DNA of 27,342 bases from Bilophila wadsworthia ATCC 49260 (GCF_000701705.1 NZ_JNJP01000053.1:1-27342), one strand, 5' to 3'. Positions 14,244 to 22,960 are shown, numbered from the stretch's first letter. The notes: a model not told the origin generated them from the letters alone. Made by a program: numbers and translations.

Positions 14244-14536
14244 AAACGGTACGGGCTGGGAGTGCCTGAAGGGCGCCAGCGTACAAGAAGCTCGACGTAC
14301 CACACTCGCGGAAGATTCCGCACGTCAAGGATTACGGCTAGACAGCCTCATCCGGTGGCAGGGCGGCATGGAAGAGGAGATCCGCTTGAGGTGGCCATGC
14401 TACCGTAAGAACCTCATGACGGGAAAAAGTATCGCCCCGGTTCGGCGGTCGAACCGGGGCGCAAGGAGGAGGTTGGGTCGAAGAGGTCGAGAGGGCTCCG
14501 ACCCGTTGTGCTCGTAAGGAAACGAGCATTTCGAAG
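14244..14536 (+). ncRNA. Candidate structured RNA (strand provisional)
   Basis: This is a gene-free 290-base segment packed with stems. GTAC..GCTGG (14249-14259) pairs with CCAGC-GTAC (14276-14284), with an inner GCC/GGC. GCGGA/TCCGC is at 14308-14321. Nested CCTCA (14346-14350)/TGAGG (14387-14391) encloses GCGG/CCGC. A perfect 11-bp GCCCCGGTTCG/CGAACCGGGGC spans 14434-14460. GGGTCG/CGACCC is at 14475-14504. TGCTCGT/ACGAGCA (14509-14528) is followed by TTT. It is bracketed by the 20-base direct repeat. It is not RNase P, tmRNA, 4.5S or 6S RNA by any signature I know. An Arg-rich 97-codon frame (14224-14517) has no ribosome site and looks non-coding. Confidence 0.45.
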
Positions 14537-14556
14537 GAAGACGTTCTTAGCGCTTA
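14537..14556 (+). repeat. Direct repeat, right copy, overlapping flavodoxin 3' end
   Basis: It matches 14220-14239 at 18 of 20 positions and covers the last codon of the flavodoxin frame on the opposite strand. Confidence 0.55.
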
Positions 14557-15000
14557 CAGAGTTTCGATGACAGCCTTGGTCCATTCCTGGATTTCCGGCT
14601 GGTCGGACTGGGCCTGTCCGTCGATTTTAAGGCCTTCAACGACGACATCCGCGCCAAGCCGTTCAAGAGCGGCTTCGATAACGTCGACAGCTCCACAGAA
14701 GTATGTGAAGTTGCTGTCCCCTGTAGCGAAACAGGCTACTTTGTGCCCCTTGGCGTTGATGAGGTCGAACTGCTGGAACAACGCGTCAAAGTCGTCCTGC
14801 AGGATTATTTCGTCGTCGCCCCATGCGGAACAACCGAAAAGGATCATATCCCATCCATCGCAAAGGCCGGGTGCACTGGCGTCAGCGGCGTTGAGGAGGG
14901 TAGTCTCATGCCCAGCTTCTTGGATAAGGCGTCCGAGGATTTCCGCGAGAGCTTCCGTGTTGCCGGTCGTGGAGCCGTAAACAATCAGTACTTTGCTCAT
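14554..15000 (-). CDS. Flavodoxin (short chain, Desulfovibrio type)
   Basis: This 148-residue FMN electron carrier has the same length as Desulfovibrio vulgaris flavodoxin and aligns without gaps over the first 105 residues. The phosphate loop is S10-T-T-G-N-T15. The 60s loop C-S-A-W60-G-D-D carries the FMN-stacking Trp. The 90s loop reads G-D-S-N-F98-T-Y-F-C-G-A-V-D. The family's usual Tyr98, which stacks on the flavin, is Phe here. It replaces ferredoxin in low-potential electron transfer when iron is scarce. The start ATG at 15000 has GGAG upstream; the frame remains open for 70 more codons, but those are leader sequence. A Fur box and promoter lie at 15262-15290. It is a single-gene unit. 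Confidence 0.95.
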   Translation of the reverse strand: MSKVLIVYGSTTGNTEALAEILGRLIQEAGHETTLLNAADASAPGLCDGWDMILFGCSAWGDDEIILQDDFDALFQQFDLINAKGHKVACFATGDSNFTYFCGAVDVIEAALERLGADVVVEGLKIDGQAQSDQPEIQEWTKAVIETL

Positions 15001-15112
15001 GATGTACTCCATGATGAAACGGTTTTGTCCTTGCACTCTCGCTCTTTTGGGCTGGAAAAGGCAATGAGAACACGCGAAGCTGAGAAACACCCATGTATTA
15101 GGAAATTTCTTT

Positions 15113-15209
15113 GCCGGATGCCGAAGGACTGCTTCCGAGGGGGGGGGATCGGCATCCGGCTGGGAAGCCGGGCCAACCACTTCCCGGCTTCTGTGCCGAT
15201 TTCTCGGCA
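15113..15209 (-). promoter_or_regulatory. Structured 5' leader of flavodoxin mRNA, with G9/C9 tract
   Basis: Within the about 250-base leader, three strong hairpins lie in a row: TGCCGA/TCGGCA (15194-15209), GAAGCCGGG/CCCGGCTTC (15164-15191) and GCCGGATGCCGA/TCGGCATCCGGC (15113-15160). The loop side of the last carries a run of nine G (15139-15147). There is no T-tract, so it is not a simple terminator. It may affect mRNA stability, translation or binding of a regulator. I recognise no riboswitch class. Confidence 0.5.
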
Positions 15210-15261
15210 ACAGTTTGACTGGAGACGGGATACTGCCTGTTTCCTCGTCGTCCGTAAAAAG

Positions 15262-15290
15262 ATAATAATGAAATTGAAATTCTTTTTCAA
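15262..15290 (-). promoter_or_regulatory. Flavodoxin promoter
   Basis: On the minus strand, TTGAAA (15290-15285), exactly 17 bases, then TATTAT (15267-15262). Transcription would start near 15254, giving a leader of about 250 bases. Confidence 0.7.
15274..15290. promoter_or_regulatory. Fur box overlapping the flavodoxin promoter
   Basis: TTGAAATTCTTTTTCAA matches the Desulfovibrio Fur consensus WTGAAAATNATTTTCAW at 15 of 17 positions. It covers the -35 element, so Fur with iron should block the promoter. Iron-repressed flavodoxin is established in this bacterial group. Confidence 0.7.
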
Positions 15291-15300
15291 GTATAATTTT

Positions 15301-15660
15301 TGTTTTTTATGGCACTCCCGGAAAGAATCTATGCTAATACATTGAAAATAAAAGATAAAATTTATATTTTGTAAAAAAGAGGATTCCTCTAAAGAGATGA
15401 AAAACAGAAGATGGAACCGTTCCTGGGCGTATCCGGCTGCATCTGCCATCCGGAAGCCCCATGTCGTTGTTATGCGAGGAGAGGGAGAGATTTGTGCATT
15501 TCCAAAAACACGCCGTACATTGTGGCCTGCCTCTAGAGACAGTGGCTGGAGCGTTGTTCTTTAAACGAGCTCTCGTTTCAAAGGGAAAACACTTCAGAAC
15601 GCTGCGGGCAGAAATTCGATCTTTATGGAACCCTCTGGGAAGGGAGATAGATGCAAAGTG
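15301..15660. other. Gap between flavodoxin promoter and dnaB terminator
   Basis: About 360 bases, AT-rich near 15335-15375. Short open frames in several phases lack ribosome sites and similarity. I see no gene. Confidence 0.5.
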
Positions 15661-15662
15661 AC

Positions 15663-15706
15663 AGCGTTGGGGAAGGGGGGCAGAAAAGCCTCCCTTCCCC
15701 AACGCT
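15663..15706 (-). terminator. Long stem-loop at the 3' end of dnaB
   Basis: AGCGTTGGGGAAGGGGGGC (15663-15681) pairs with 15688-15706 over 19 positions with one wobble. It lies 50 bases past the dnaB stop and belongs to the window's polypurine hairpin family. Confidence 0.7.
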
Positions 15707-15756
15707 TCTGTATCCTCTCAAAAGAAATGTACGCTTGCCGAATCCACCATCGCCGA

Positions 15757-17106
15757 TCATCGATCCTTGGCAAGCGGTTCGAAGGCGGTGTACTGCGGCA
15801 GGAAAGCCAGTTCTACGGTCCCGACGCGCCCGTTGCGGTGCTTGCCGATGATAAGTTCCGCGATGCCTTTTTTCGGCGTATCGGGCTTGTATACCTCGTC
15901 GCGGTAAAGGAAGATCACGATGTCCGCATCCTGTTCAATGGCTCCGGATTCACGCAGGTCCGAGAGCATGGGGCGGTTGTCTTTACGTTCTTCAACTTTA
16001 CGGTTGAGCTGCGAAAGGGCCACGACCGGTACGTCGAGCTCTTTGGCTATAGCCTTGAGCGAGCGGGAGATATCCGAAATTTCGAGTTCACGGGAGTCCG
16101 TGCGCCGTGAAGAGCGCATAAGTTGCAAATAGTCGACCACGATGAGCCCGAGGCCGTGCTCGGCCTTGAGCCGCCGTGCCTGTGAACGGAGTTCAAGAGT
16201 GCTGATGGCGGGCGTTTCGTTGATGAACAGCGGCGCGGTCCGGAGCAGATCTGCGGTTTCGAAGAAGCGTGCTCCCTCGGCTTTGCTGAGGCGGCCTGTG
16301 GAAAGCTGCTCCTGCGGAATCTTTCCCCACAGGCTGATCATACGCTGGACAAGCTGGTGTTCGGACATTTCCAGCGAGAAAATGCCCACGGGCGCGCCTT
16401 CGCTGATGGCGGCACGCATGGCGAGGTTGAGGGCGAGGGCGGTTTTGCCCATCGCAGGGCGCGCCGCGATGATGATCAGATCCGAAGGCTGGAGCCCCCG
16501 TGTGATGGCGTCGAGTTCGGGATAGCCAGTAGCGAGCCCGGTGATCCCCCCCTCTGCGGGTTTGAGCACGGCGTCCACCACGTCTCCCACGAGCGCCTGC
16601 ACCGGCCGGAATCCGCCGGAACTGGTGCGGCTGGATACCGCCATAACGGATTGCTCGGCCTCGTCGATGAGCCCGGCCAGATCCTTTGAAGTGTCGAAGC
16701 CCGTCGAAACGATTTTAGCCCCCGCCTCGATGAGCCCGCGCTGGATGGATTTGTCGCGTACGAGCTTGGCATAATACTCGGCGTTTGCCGCGCTGACATG
16801 CGACTGCGCCAGATCCGCGATATAAGCCGCGCCGCCCGCCTGTTCCAGCGAGCCTTGATCGCGCAGATGTTCCGCAAGGGTAACGAGATCCACTGGCCGG
16901 TTATCGGTGTGAAGCCCGAGGGCGGCCGCGTACAGCGTCTGATGCGCGGGCAGGTAAAAATCTTCCGGGTGCAGCATGGGGGCGATCTGCCCCATTGCGG
17001 AAGGGCGCAGGATCAGTCCGGCGAGCACGGCCCGCTCGGCTTCCACACTGTGGGGCGGGACCCGGCGCGCGAGATCCGTTGTGGCTGTTTCGAATTCTGT
17101 CTTCAT
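15757..17106 (-). CDS. dnaB: Replicative DNA helicase DnaB
   Basis: This 449-residue hexameric 5'-3' helicase of the chromosomal replisome has an N-terminal DnaG-interaction domain (R-V-P-P-H-S-V-E-A-E-R-A-V-L-A-G, about residues 15-30). A linker follows, then the RecA-like motor: Walker A A-A-R-P-A-M-G-K-T (about 211-220), F-S-L-E-M-S, Walker B L-I-V-V-D-Y-L-Q-L-M, S-Q-L-N-R-K-V-E-E-R and L-R-E-S-G-A-I-E-Q-D-A-D. Near the C-terminus lies K-H-R-N-G (arginine finger region). ATG 17106 fits the family length but has no ribosome site. A TTG at 17193 with GAAGGAG four bases upstream would add 29 basic residues, so the start is uncertain. It is the chromosomal helicase rather than part of the plasmid-like module. 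Confidence 0.95.
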   Translation of the reverse strand: MKTEFETATTDLARRVPPHSVEAERAVLAGLILRPSAMGQIAPMLHPEDFYLPAHQTLYAAALGLHTDNRPVDLVTLAEHLRDQGSLEQAGGAAYIADLAQSHVSAANAEYYAKLVRDKSIQRGLIEAGAKIVSTGFDTSKDLAGLIDEAEQSVMAVSSRTSSGGFRPVQALVGDVVDAVLKPAEGGITGLATGYPELDAITRGLQPSDLIIIAARPAMGKTALALNLAMRAAISEGAPVGIFSLEMSEHQLVQRMISLWGKIPQEQLSTGRLSKAEGARFFETADLLRTAPLFINETPAISTLELRSQARRLKAEHGLGLIVVDYLQLMRSSRRTDSRELEISDISRSLKAIAKELDVPVVALSQLNRKVEERKDNRPMLSDLRESGAIEQDADIVIFLYRDEVYKPDTPKKGIAELIIGKHRNGRVGTVELAFLPQYTAFEPLAKDR

Positions 17107-17367
17107 GGCGTTGTGTGAAAAAGGTTGGAGGCGCCGTCCGCGCCCTTTCTTCCGAGGGTAGGATTTTTCGGCGAAAAGGGAAAGGCCTGCCAAACGAACT
17201 CCTTCGGCCTGTTGAAGCGCTGATCCACAGCCGTTTTCCTGTTTGGGGCAGGGTGGCTTCTGCTTTTTCTGTGGGCGGATGAAGCTTTCTTATGTCCTCC
17301 TTTGTTTTCTGAAATACTGAGGAGGCCCTCACAGCCCTTGCGCATGAAGGTGTTTCGGGGGATCGCG

Positions 17368-17467
17368 GAGGGCATTTGGCCGTATCCCGGTGGCCGATAT
17401 ACCGAAAAAGGGTGGGTATGGAGCCGCATCCTGGAGGGCATATTGCCGCAGGTGGTCATTCTGACGA
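17368..17467 (+). repeat. Dispersed GTGGGCAT repeat element, copy 3
   Basis: Units GAGGGCATTTGGCCGTAT (17368-17385), GTGGGTATGGAGCCGCAT (17412-17429), GAGGGCATATTGCCGCA (17434-17450) and GTGGTCATTCTGACG (17452-17466) align with the minus-strand reading of 8190-8091. As there, a hairpin follows: CCTGCCC/GGGCAGG (17479-17500). Confidence 0.6.
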
Positions 17468-17500
17468 ACCGTACCACTCCTGCCCAACGATAAGGGCAGG

Positions 17501-17925
17501 CTTATCCCGCTCCGCCTGAGGGCGCCGGGGTTTGCCATCCTTTTCCGTACGGCATAACCCCCGTTATGGATATGAGGATTTTTATATTTTTCGCCGGGTT
17601 TTCACTAAAGGGGTTGGAATGCTTCCTTGGAGCATGTGCATCATACTGCGTAACCTGTTTTTGCAGTCAAGGTAACGGTACGGGAAACGATTGTATGGTA
17701 AGGGAGGTGACCGTTTTCCATCTTCCTTTTACGTAGCTGTCCTATTGCTGGGGCCCCTGTGTGAAGAAGGGGAACTGTCCCACATCCGAAAAACCGCGAT
17801 TCATTCATGGGAAGATAATCTCTTCAAGAGCCTGTATTTTCCCGTTTGAGGCGCCTTTTTGCCTCCTTGACGCCCTTCGGGACACAGGCTAGTGATCACA
17901 AAATATTTTTTGATCTGGTGCCCCT
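17501..17925. other. Gene-free leader region before the large c-di-GMP gene
   Basis: 425 bases without a supported gene. ATGCT-tccttgg-AGCAT (17619-17635) is a small hairpin. I do not recognise a cyclic-di-GMP riboswitch signature or a clear promoter. Confidence 0.45.
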
Positions 17926-20900
17926 ATGCAAACAATCGCTTCCCGTTCCGAGGACGTCGTCCGCCGTTTTTTTGATGCTTACCTCCATTTACGCGATCTG
18001 GATAAAACGCTTGAGTGCCTCGCTGACGATATCCGCTGGATAGGGACAGGAGATTTTGAACGTGCCGGCAAGGGTTTTTGCGATTGCCGCGAGCTGCTTA
18101 TCGAGGAGTTCAAGGCCACGCCGGGCTCCTTCGACGTGAAGCTGCGGAATCTCTATTCCGTGGAAGCGGGCAAGGCGTGCTATACGGACGGCGACATGAG
18201 CGTCGTCGATCCATCCAGCGGAAAAGGGGTGAACGTCCGCATTTCCGCGATGTGCGGCGAAGTCCCGGATGGGCGCTGCCTCATCCAGGGCATCCACGCC
18301 TCCCTTCCCAGCGGCGAACAGCCGGACGGCGAATTCTTCCCTACCTCTTTCCTTGGGGAAGGGAACGAGCTTTCCTCGCAGTCCCGGCGCAGCGCGTTCC
18401 AGCTGCTTAAAAACAGCATTCCCGGCGGGCTTATCGGCGGCTATATCGAAAAGGGCTTCCCCCTCTATTTCATCAACGATCAGCTCCTCGGGTACCTTGG
18501 ATATAGTTCGTATGAAGATTTTGTGGAGGACACGGGAGGGATGGTTGAAAACGGTATCCATCCCGGCGACCGCGACCGCGTCAACACTCTAGTCAATGAG
18601 TCGATGACCGTCACTGACAGCTATGAAGTCTCCTATCGGATGCTCAGGCGGGACGGGTCCTACATTTGGGTCCTTGACCGGGGATTGCGCAATATTTCCG
18701 AGGACGGGCGGCCCGTTATCGTCAGCATCGTCGTCGACATCACCCGCTCCCATGAGCTTCAGGAGCAGCTTCAGCAAAGCGTGGTTTCGCTCAAGGAAAA
18801 GAACGCCGAACTGGAAGCCTGCCACGCCGTGGTGTTCAACGGTTTTGCAAAGCTCGCCGCCGATGCCGAGTACACCATCCTTGAGGCCAATGATCAGTTT
18901 TTCTGTATGATCGGGTATACGCGGGAAGAAGTCCGCGGCCAGTTCGGCAATCGCGCCATCAACTTTGTGTATGCCGAAGATTTGATCGTGGGCAACGACG
19001 AGATCCGCAACCGCAAAGCCACCGGGCGGTTCAGCATCCCTTTCCGCGTCCGCCGGAAGGACGGCAGCGACATATGGGTGCGCCTGGACGCCTGCCGCGC
19101 GGAAGAGCGGTGGAACGGTCATGAGGTGCTGTACTGCTTCTATACCGACATTGACGAGCAGCAGCGCCGTGAGGCCGACTACCGCCGCCAGCGTTATTTT
19201 ATGTCTTTGATCGATTCCAGCCTTGAGGGGGGCTTTTTCGTTACTGACGGAGGCGACGAGCGGCGCTTGGCCTACATCAGCGAGGGGATGCTGCATTTCC
19301 TCGGCTATGAGCCGGACGTTTTCCAGGGGTTGATGGCGGGCGGCCTTGAGGCCATTGTTTGCTCCGATGACGTGGCCCTTTTCCGCACCGCATGGCGCGA
19401 GGCCGTGAACGGCTGCTATGAGCAGGAATACCGCATCAGAAAGGGAGACGGGCAGGTCATCTGGGTCCTTGAAAAGGGGCGGCTCGTTGTGGACGGGGAA
19501 GGAGAGCCCGTGTGCATCTGCCTGCTCCTCGACATCACCGAACGCAAAATGCGGCAGGACGAGCTGATCCGCCAGACCCGGCTCGATCCGCTCACGGGGC
19601 TCTACAACCGCGAGTACGCGCAGCAGTTTATCCAGACGTATTTGGATATCCACCGCGGAGGGCATTCTTCCGCCCTGCTGGTGTTCGATCTCGATCATTT
19701 CAAGCGCGTCAACGATCGCTATGGCCACCTGCGCGGCGACGCCGTGCTGATCGCTTTCGCCAAGCTGTTGCAGGAATCTTTCCGTACCCGGGATTTTGTG
19801 GCCCGCACGGGCGGGGATGAATTCATCGCCTTCATGCAGGATGTCCCTTCGCGCACCGAGGCGCTGGACGTCTCCAGGCGCATCCGGGAAGCCATGTCCG
19901 CCACGCTTGGCAATGAATATGCGGATTGCAAGCTTTCCGTGAGCATCGGCGTGGCCTATTCCCATGAGCAGATCTCTTACGATGCCCTGTTCCAGCTCGC
20001 GGACGACGATATGTACCGGATGAAATTCCGAGCCCGGGGAGGCAGGGAACTGGACGATCTTCCGGTTTACGACTCGGAAGGAGAGCATTCCTGCCTGTTC
20101 CGGTATGCTTACGGCCTTGTTCTGCGCATTGATCTCGATACGGGGTTGTATACCGTGCCGTATGGGGAATTCCTCGCCCGAAAGAAGATCCCGTCTCAAG
20201 GCGACTATGAGGCCATGCTCAAGGAGGCGGTACGCTCCAACATCGTCGCTGAGGATAGCGAAGACGTGTATGCGCTTTGCCGCATCGAAAATTTGCGGCA
20301 GGTGTTCGAGTCGGACAAACGGGAACTCCTTTGCGAATACCGGGCGAAGATGTCCGCAGGGGGAACCCGTTGGATCCAGTCACGGTTCTTCTTCGCCACG
20401 TCGGGCCGTTCCCGGCTGTGCTACAGCACTATCACCGACATCACTGAGACACGGCATGAGCGCGAGCGCAGCCGCGTCGCCCTGCTGTATGACTTTGCCC
20501 TGAGTGAGGAGTCCGGGGAAATCTACGAATGCAACCTCACCCGGAACACCTTCCGCATCATCCGGCACTCCAGCGGGACGTTCCTCCCGCTTCCCGATGA
20601 GGGCAGGCTGGACGACCTGAAGGCGATGGTGAGGGAGTCCATGATCCACCCCGAAGATCTGGAGCGTTACGACAGGGTTGTCGCAAACGCCCGTTCTCTC
20701 CGGCTGAACGACGGCGTGTTGAAGGAAGATTTCCGTTGCCTGTGGCGGGATGATAGTTACCATTGGGTAACAGTAAACGTCCTGTGCGTGGAAGATGCGG
20801 ACAAGCTTCATTTCGTCTGGGTGCACGGCATCGACGACCGCAAACGGCTGGACGAATTTTCCCGCGAGAATGCCGAGCTCCAGCGGCTGCATATGATGGA

Positions 20901-22575
20901 CGAGCGTTACCGGATCATCGTGGAGCAGACCAAGAGCGTGGTGTTCGACTGGGGGCCGGAACAACAGCTGCATTATGCGCCGTATTTGGGCTCGCTGCTG
21001 GATTGCCGCAACAATCCCGGCAATGTGCCGGACATGCTCCGGTCATTGACGGTGCACCCGCGTGACATGGCCGATTTCAAGGCGTTTCACGCTTCGCTGT
21101 ACCGTGAGGATCAGGTGGAGACGACGGTGCGCCTGCGCCGCCGTGACGGCGCGTTCATTTGGTGCCGCATCGCGGCGACGCTCAAGCGCGATGCGCAGGG
21201 CAAGCTCCTGCGTATTGTGGGTACGATCTCGGACATGGATGATAACGTGCGGGCACTGCGCCATCTGCGCTATCAGGCGGAGCACGATCCGGTTACGGGA
21301 TACAGCAATTTCGCCAAGTTCAAGACGGACGCGGCGGAATTGCTGGCCGCTCGCGGCGACCGCAAATATTCGCTCTGGTACTGCGATATCCGCAACTTCA
21401 AGTTCATCAATGATATCTACGGATACGACATCGGCGACGAGTTGCTCAGCTATTGGGCCGAGCTCATCGCGGAAGGCGCGCGCCCGGGAGAGACGTTCGG
21501 GCGTATTTCCGGCGACAACTTTGCCCTGCTGCGGTGCTATCGGGATATCGACGATCTGGTGGCGCGGTTCCTGCGCTGTTCGGATCTGCTGACCCGGTTT
21601 GAAGGGTTGGCGAATCGCCGGTTCCGCGTGGAGATGATCGCGGGTATTTATCTGGTCGAGCGTCCAGAGGACATTCTCAGCATCGACGATATGCTCGACC
21701 GGGCGAACCTTGCGCAGAAGAGCGTAAAACATCTCAGCGGCAGCAAGTACGCCTTATATTCCGAGGAGATGCGCAAGCGGGTTCTTTACGAAAAGAACAT
21801 CGAGAGCTGCATGGAGGAGGCCCTGCGCAATCGGGAGTTCTGCCTCCATCTTCAGCCGCAGGTGGATATCCAGCACGGCGACGCGCTGTTTGGCGCCGAA
21901 GTTTTGGTGCGTTGGGAGCGCCCGGGATACGGGATGGTCTCGCCCGGCGACTTCATCCCGCTGTTCGAGCGCAACGGGTTCATCGTGGATCTGGATGCTT
22001 TTGTGTTCGAAGAGGCGTGCGCCTATCTGGCGTCCCGGGGTTCGCGCGGCCTGCCTCCGTTGAGGCTTTCGGTGAATGTGTCTCGCCTGAGCATTGCGCA
22101 GGGCGATTTCCTCGACCGTTATTCAGCGATCCGTGACAAGTACGGTATCGATTCCGGAATGCTTGAGCTTGAGTGCACCGAGACGATGGTGATCCGTAAC
22201 TTCGCGCTGTTCCGTGAACTGATGGCGGCCCTTCCGTCCCGTGGGTTCCGCAGTGCGATGGACGATTTCGGCACGGGGTACTCGTCGCTCAACATGCTCA
22301 AGGAGATCGCGCTCGACGTGCTCAAGCTGGACATCGCCTTTTTCCGCGACACCGAAGGCACGCCCCGCGAGCGCGCCGTGGTTGAGAGCATTGTGCAGAT
22401 GGCCCGCGCACTCGGCATGTCCACCGTCGCCGAAGGCGTTGAGAAGCAGGAGCAGGTGGAGTTTCTCCGCTCGATCGGGTGCAGCGCGATTCAGGGCTAC
22501 ATTTTTTCCCGACCCGTCCCGCTCGCTCTCTTTGAGTCCGTCGAGGCCAGTTTTCCTCTGTATGTAGAAGGGTAG
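17926..22575 (+). CDS. Soluble multi-PAS dual GGDEF-EAL cyclic-di-GMP protein
   Basis: This 1549-residue protein has no membrane segment. It starts with an NTF2/SnoaL-like ligand fold (about 5-130), then three PAS domains (about 155-280, 290-420, 425-540). GGDEF1 follows (about 550-700) with intact G629-G-D-E-F633 and I-site R620-T-R-D623. Three further PAS-like segments (about 715-1110) come next, then a degenerate GGDEF2 (about 1120-1280, S1195-G-D-N-F) and an EAL domain (about 1290-1545). In the EAL domain the signature is E1325-V-L, yet the catalytic set looks complete: E1325, N1384, E1416, D1446-D1447-F-G-T-G, K1467, E1503 and Q1523. It could both make and break cyclic di-GMP, with GGDEF2 probably a GTP or structural module. 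ATG 17926 has no good ribosome site, suggesting weak translation. Confidence 0.9.
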   Translation: MQTIASRSEDVVRRFFDAYLHLRDLDKTLECLADDIRWIGTGDFERAGKGFCDCRELLIEEFKATPGSFDVKLRNLYSVEAGKACYTDGDMSVVDPSSGKGVNVRISAMCGEVPDGRCLIQGIHASLPSGEQPDGEFFPTSFLGEGNELSSQSRRSAFQLLKNSIPGGLIGGYIEKGFPLYFINDQLLGYLGYSSYEDFVEDTGGMVENGIHPGDRDRVNTLVNESMTVTDSYEVSYRMLRRDGSYIWVLDRGLRNISEDGRPVIVSIVVDITRSHELQEQLQQSVVSLKEKNAELEACHAVVFNGFAKLAADAEYTILEANDQFFCMIGYTREEVRGQFGNRAINFVYAEDLIVGNDEIRNRKATGRFSIPFRVRRKDGSDIWVRLDACRAEERWNGHEVLYCFYTDIDEQQRREADYRRQRYFMSLIDSSLEGGFFVTDGGDERRLAYISEGMLHFLGYEPDVFQGLMAGGLEAIVCSDDVALFRTAWREAVNGCYEQEYRIRKGDGQVIWVLEKGRLVVDGEGEPVCICLLLDITERKMRQDELIRQTRLDPLTGLYNREYAQQFIQTYLDIHRGGHSSALLVFDLDHFKRVNDRYGHLRGDAVLIAFAKLLQESFRTRDFVARTGGDEFIAFMQDVPSRTEALDVSRRIREAMSATLGNEYADCKLSVSIGVAYSHEQISYDALFQLADDDMYRMKFRARGGRELDDLPVYDSEGEHSCLFRYAYGLVLRIDLDTGLYTVPYGEFLARKKIPSQGDYEAMLKEAVRSNIVAEDSEDVYALCRIENLRQVFESDKRELLCEYRAKMSAGGTRWIQSRFFFATSGRSRLCYSTITDITETRHERERSRVALLYDFALSEESGEIYECNLTRNTFRIIRHSSGTFLPLPDEGRLDDLKAMVRESMIHPEDLERYDRVVANARSLRLNDGVLKEDFRCLWRDDSYHWVTVNVLCVEDADKLHFVWVHGIDDRKRLDEFSRENAELQRLHMMDERYRIIVEQTKSVVFDWGPEQQLHYAPYLGSLLDCRNNPGNVPDMLRSLTVHPRDMADFKAFHASLYREDQVETTVRLRRRDGAFIWCRIAATLKRDAQGKLLRIVGTISDMDDNVRALRHLRYQAEHDPVTGYSNFAKFKTDAAELLAARGDRKYSLWYCDIRNFKFINDIYGYDIGDELLSYWAELIAEGARPGETFGRISGDNFALLRCYRDIDDLVARFLRCSDLLTRFEGLANRRFRVEMIAGIYLVERPEDILSIDDMLDRANLAQKSVKHLSGSKYALYSEEMRKRVLYEKNIESCMEEALRNREFCLHLQPQVDIQHGDALFGAEVLVRWERPGYGMVSPGDFIPLFERNGFIVDLDAFVFEEACAYLASRGSRGLPPLRLSVNVSRLSIAQGDFLDRYSAIRDKYGIDSGMLELECTETMVIRNFALFRELMAALPSRGFRSAMDDFGTGYSSLNMLKEIALDVLKLDIAFFRDTEGTPRERAVVESIVQMARALGMSTVAEGVEKQEQVEFLRSIGCSAIQGYIFSRPVPLALFESVEASFPLYVEG

Positions 22576-22586
22576 GGGGAAAACCG

Positions 22587-22626
22587 GGGGAGGGGGAAAC
22601 TTTCTAGAGAAAGTTTCCCCCTCCCC
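22587..22626. terminator. 19-bp polypurine palindrome, terminator between convergent genes
   Basis: GGGGAGGGGGAAACTTTCT (22587-22605) and its exact complement (22608-22626) lie 11 bases past the stop codon. It shares the purine-run/TTTCT..AGAAA design of 344-395. Confidence 0.7.
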
Positions 22627-22960
22627 TCCCCCGGACCCCCTCCTCTCCCTCTTCAAAGATTTTTGACCTTATCGAATCCCTGTTTGCAGTTTTCCTGAAA
22701 GGGCAGAGTGTTGTGCGGAAGGGTTCCTTACGGCGCTCTGTTTCTCCTCTTAAGCGTGGAGGCGTGGCTGTTCATGAGCCGTTACGATGCTGAAAGGCTT
22801 AGAGAAGGTGGAGTCACTTCGGGTGGTTTTTGTATGCAGGGAACGCGGGGATTCGAATAGCTAGGGATAGCTTTGGAAAGAGAGGGGGGGGCGCAATCCG
22901 CCCCGGCGGTTTTGGGAAAGGGAGGAAAAAGCTTTTTCAGAATCCCCGTCCCGGCATCCC
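22627..22960. other. Gap between convergent cyclic-di-GMP genes
   Basis: About 330 bases with no supported gene. It contains an eight-G run near 22885, CCGCC-cc-GGCGG-TTTT near 22898 and the palindrome AAAAAGCTTTTT near 22926. These may contribute to termination of the minus-strand operon. Confidence 0.45.

Noticed and set aside
14224..14517. 97-codon Arg-rich frame in the structured segment
   Set aside because: It lacks a ribosome site. Hairpins dominate the sequence and the composition fits a structured RNA better.
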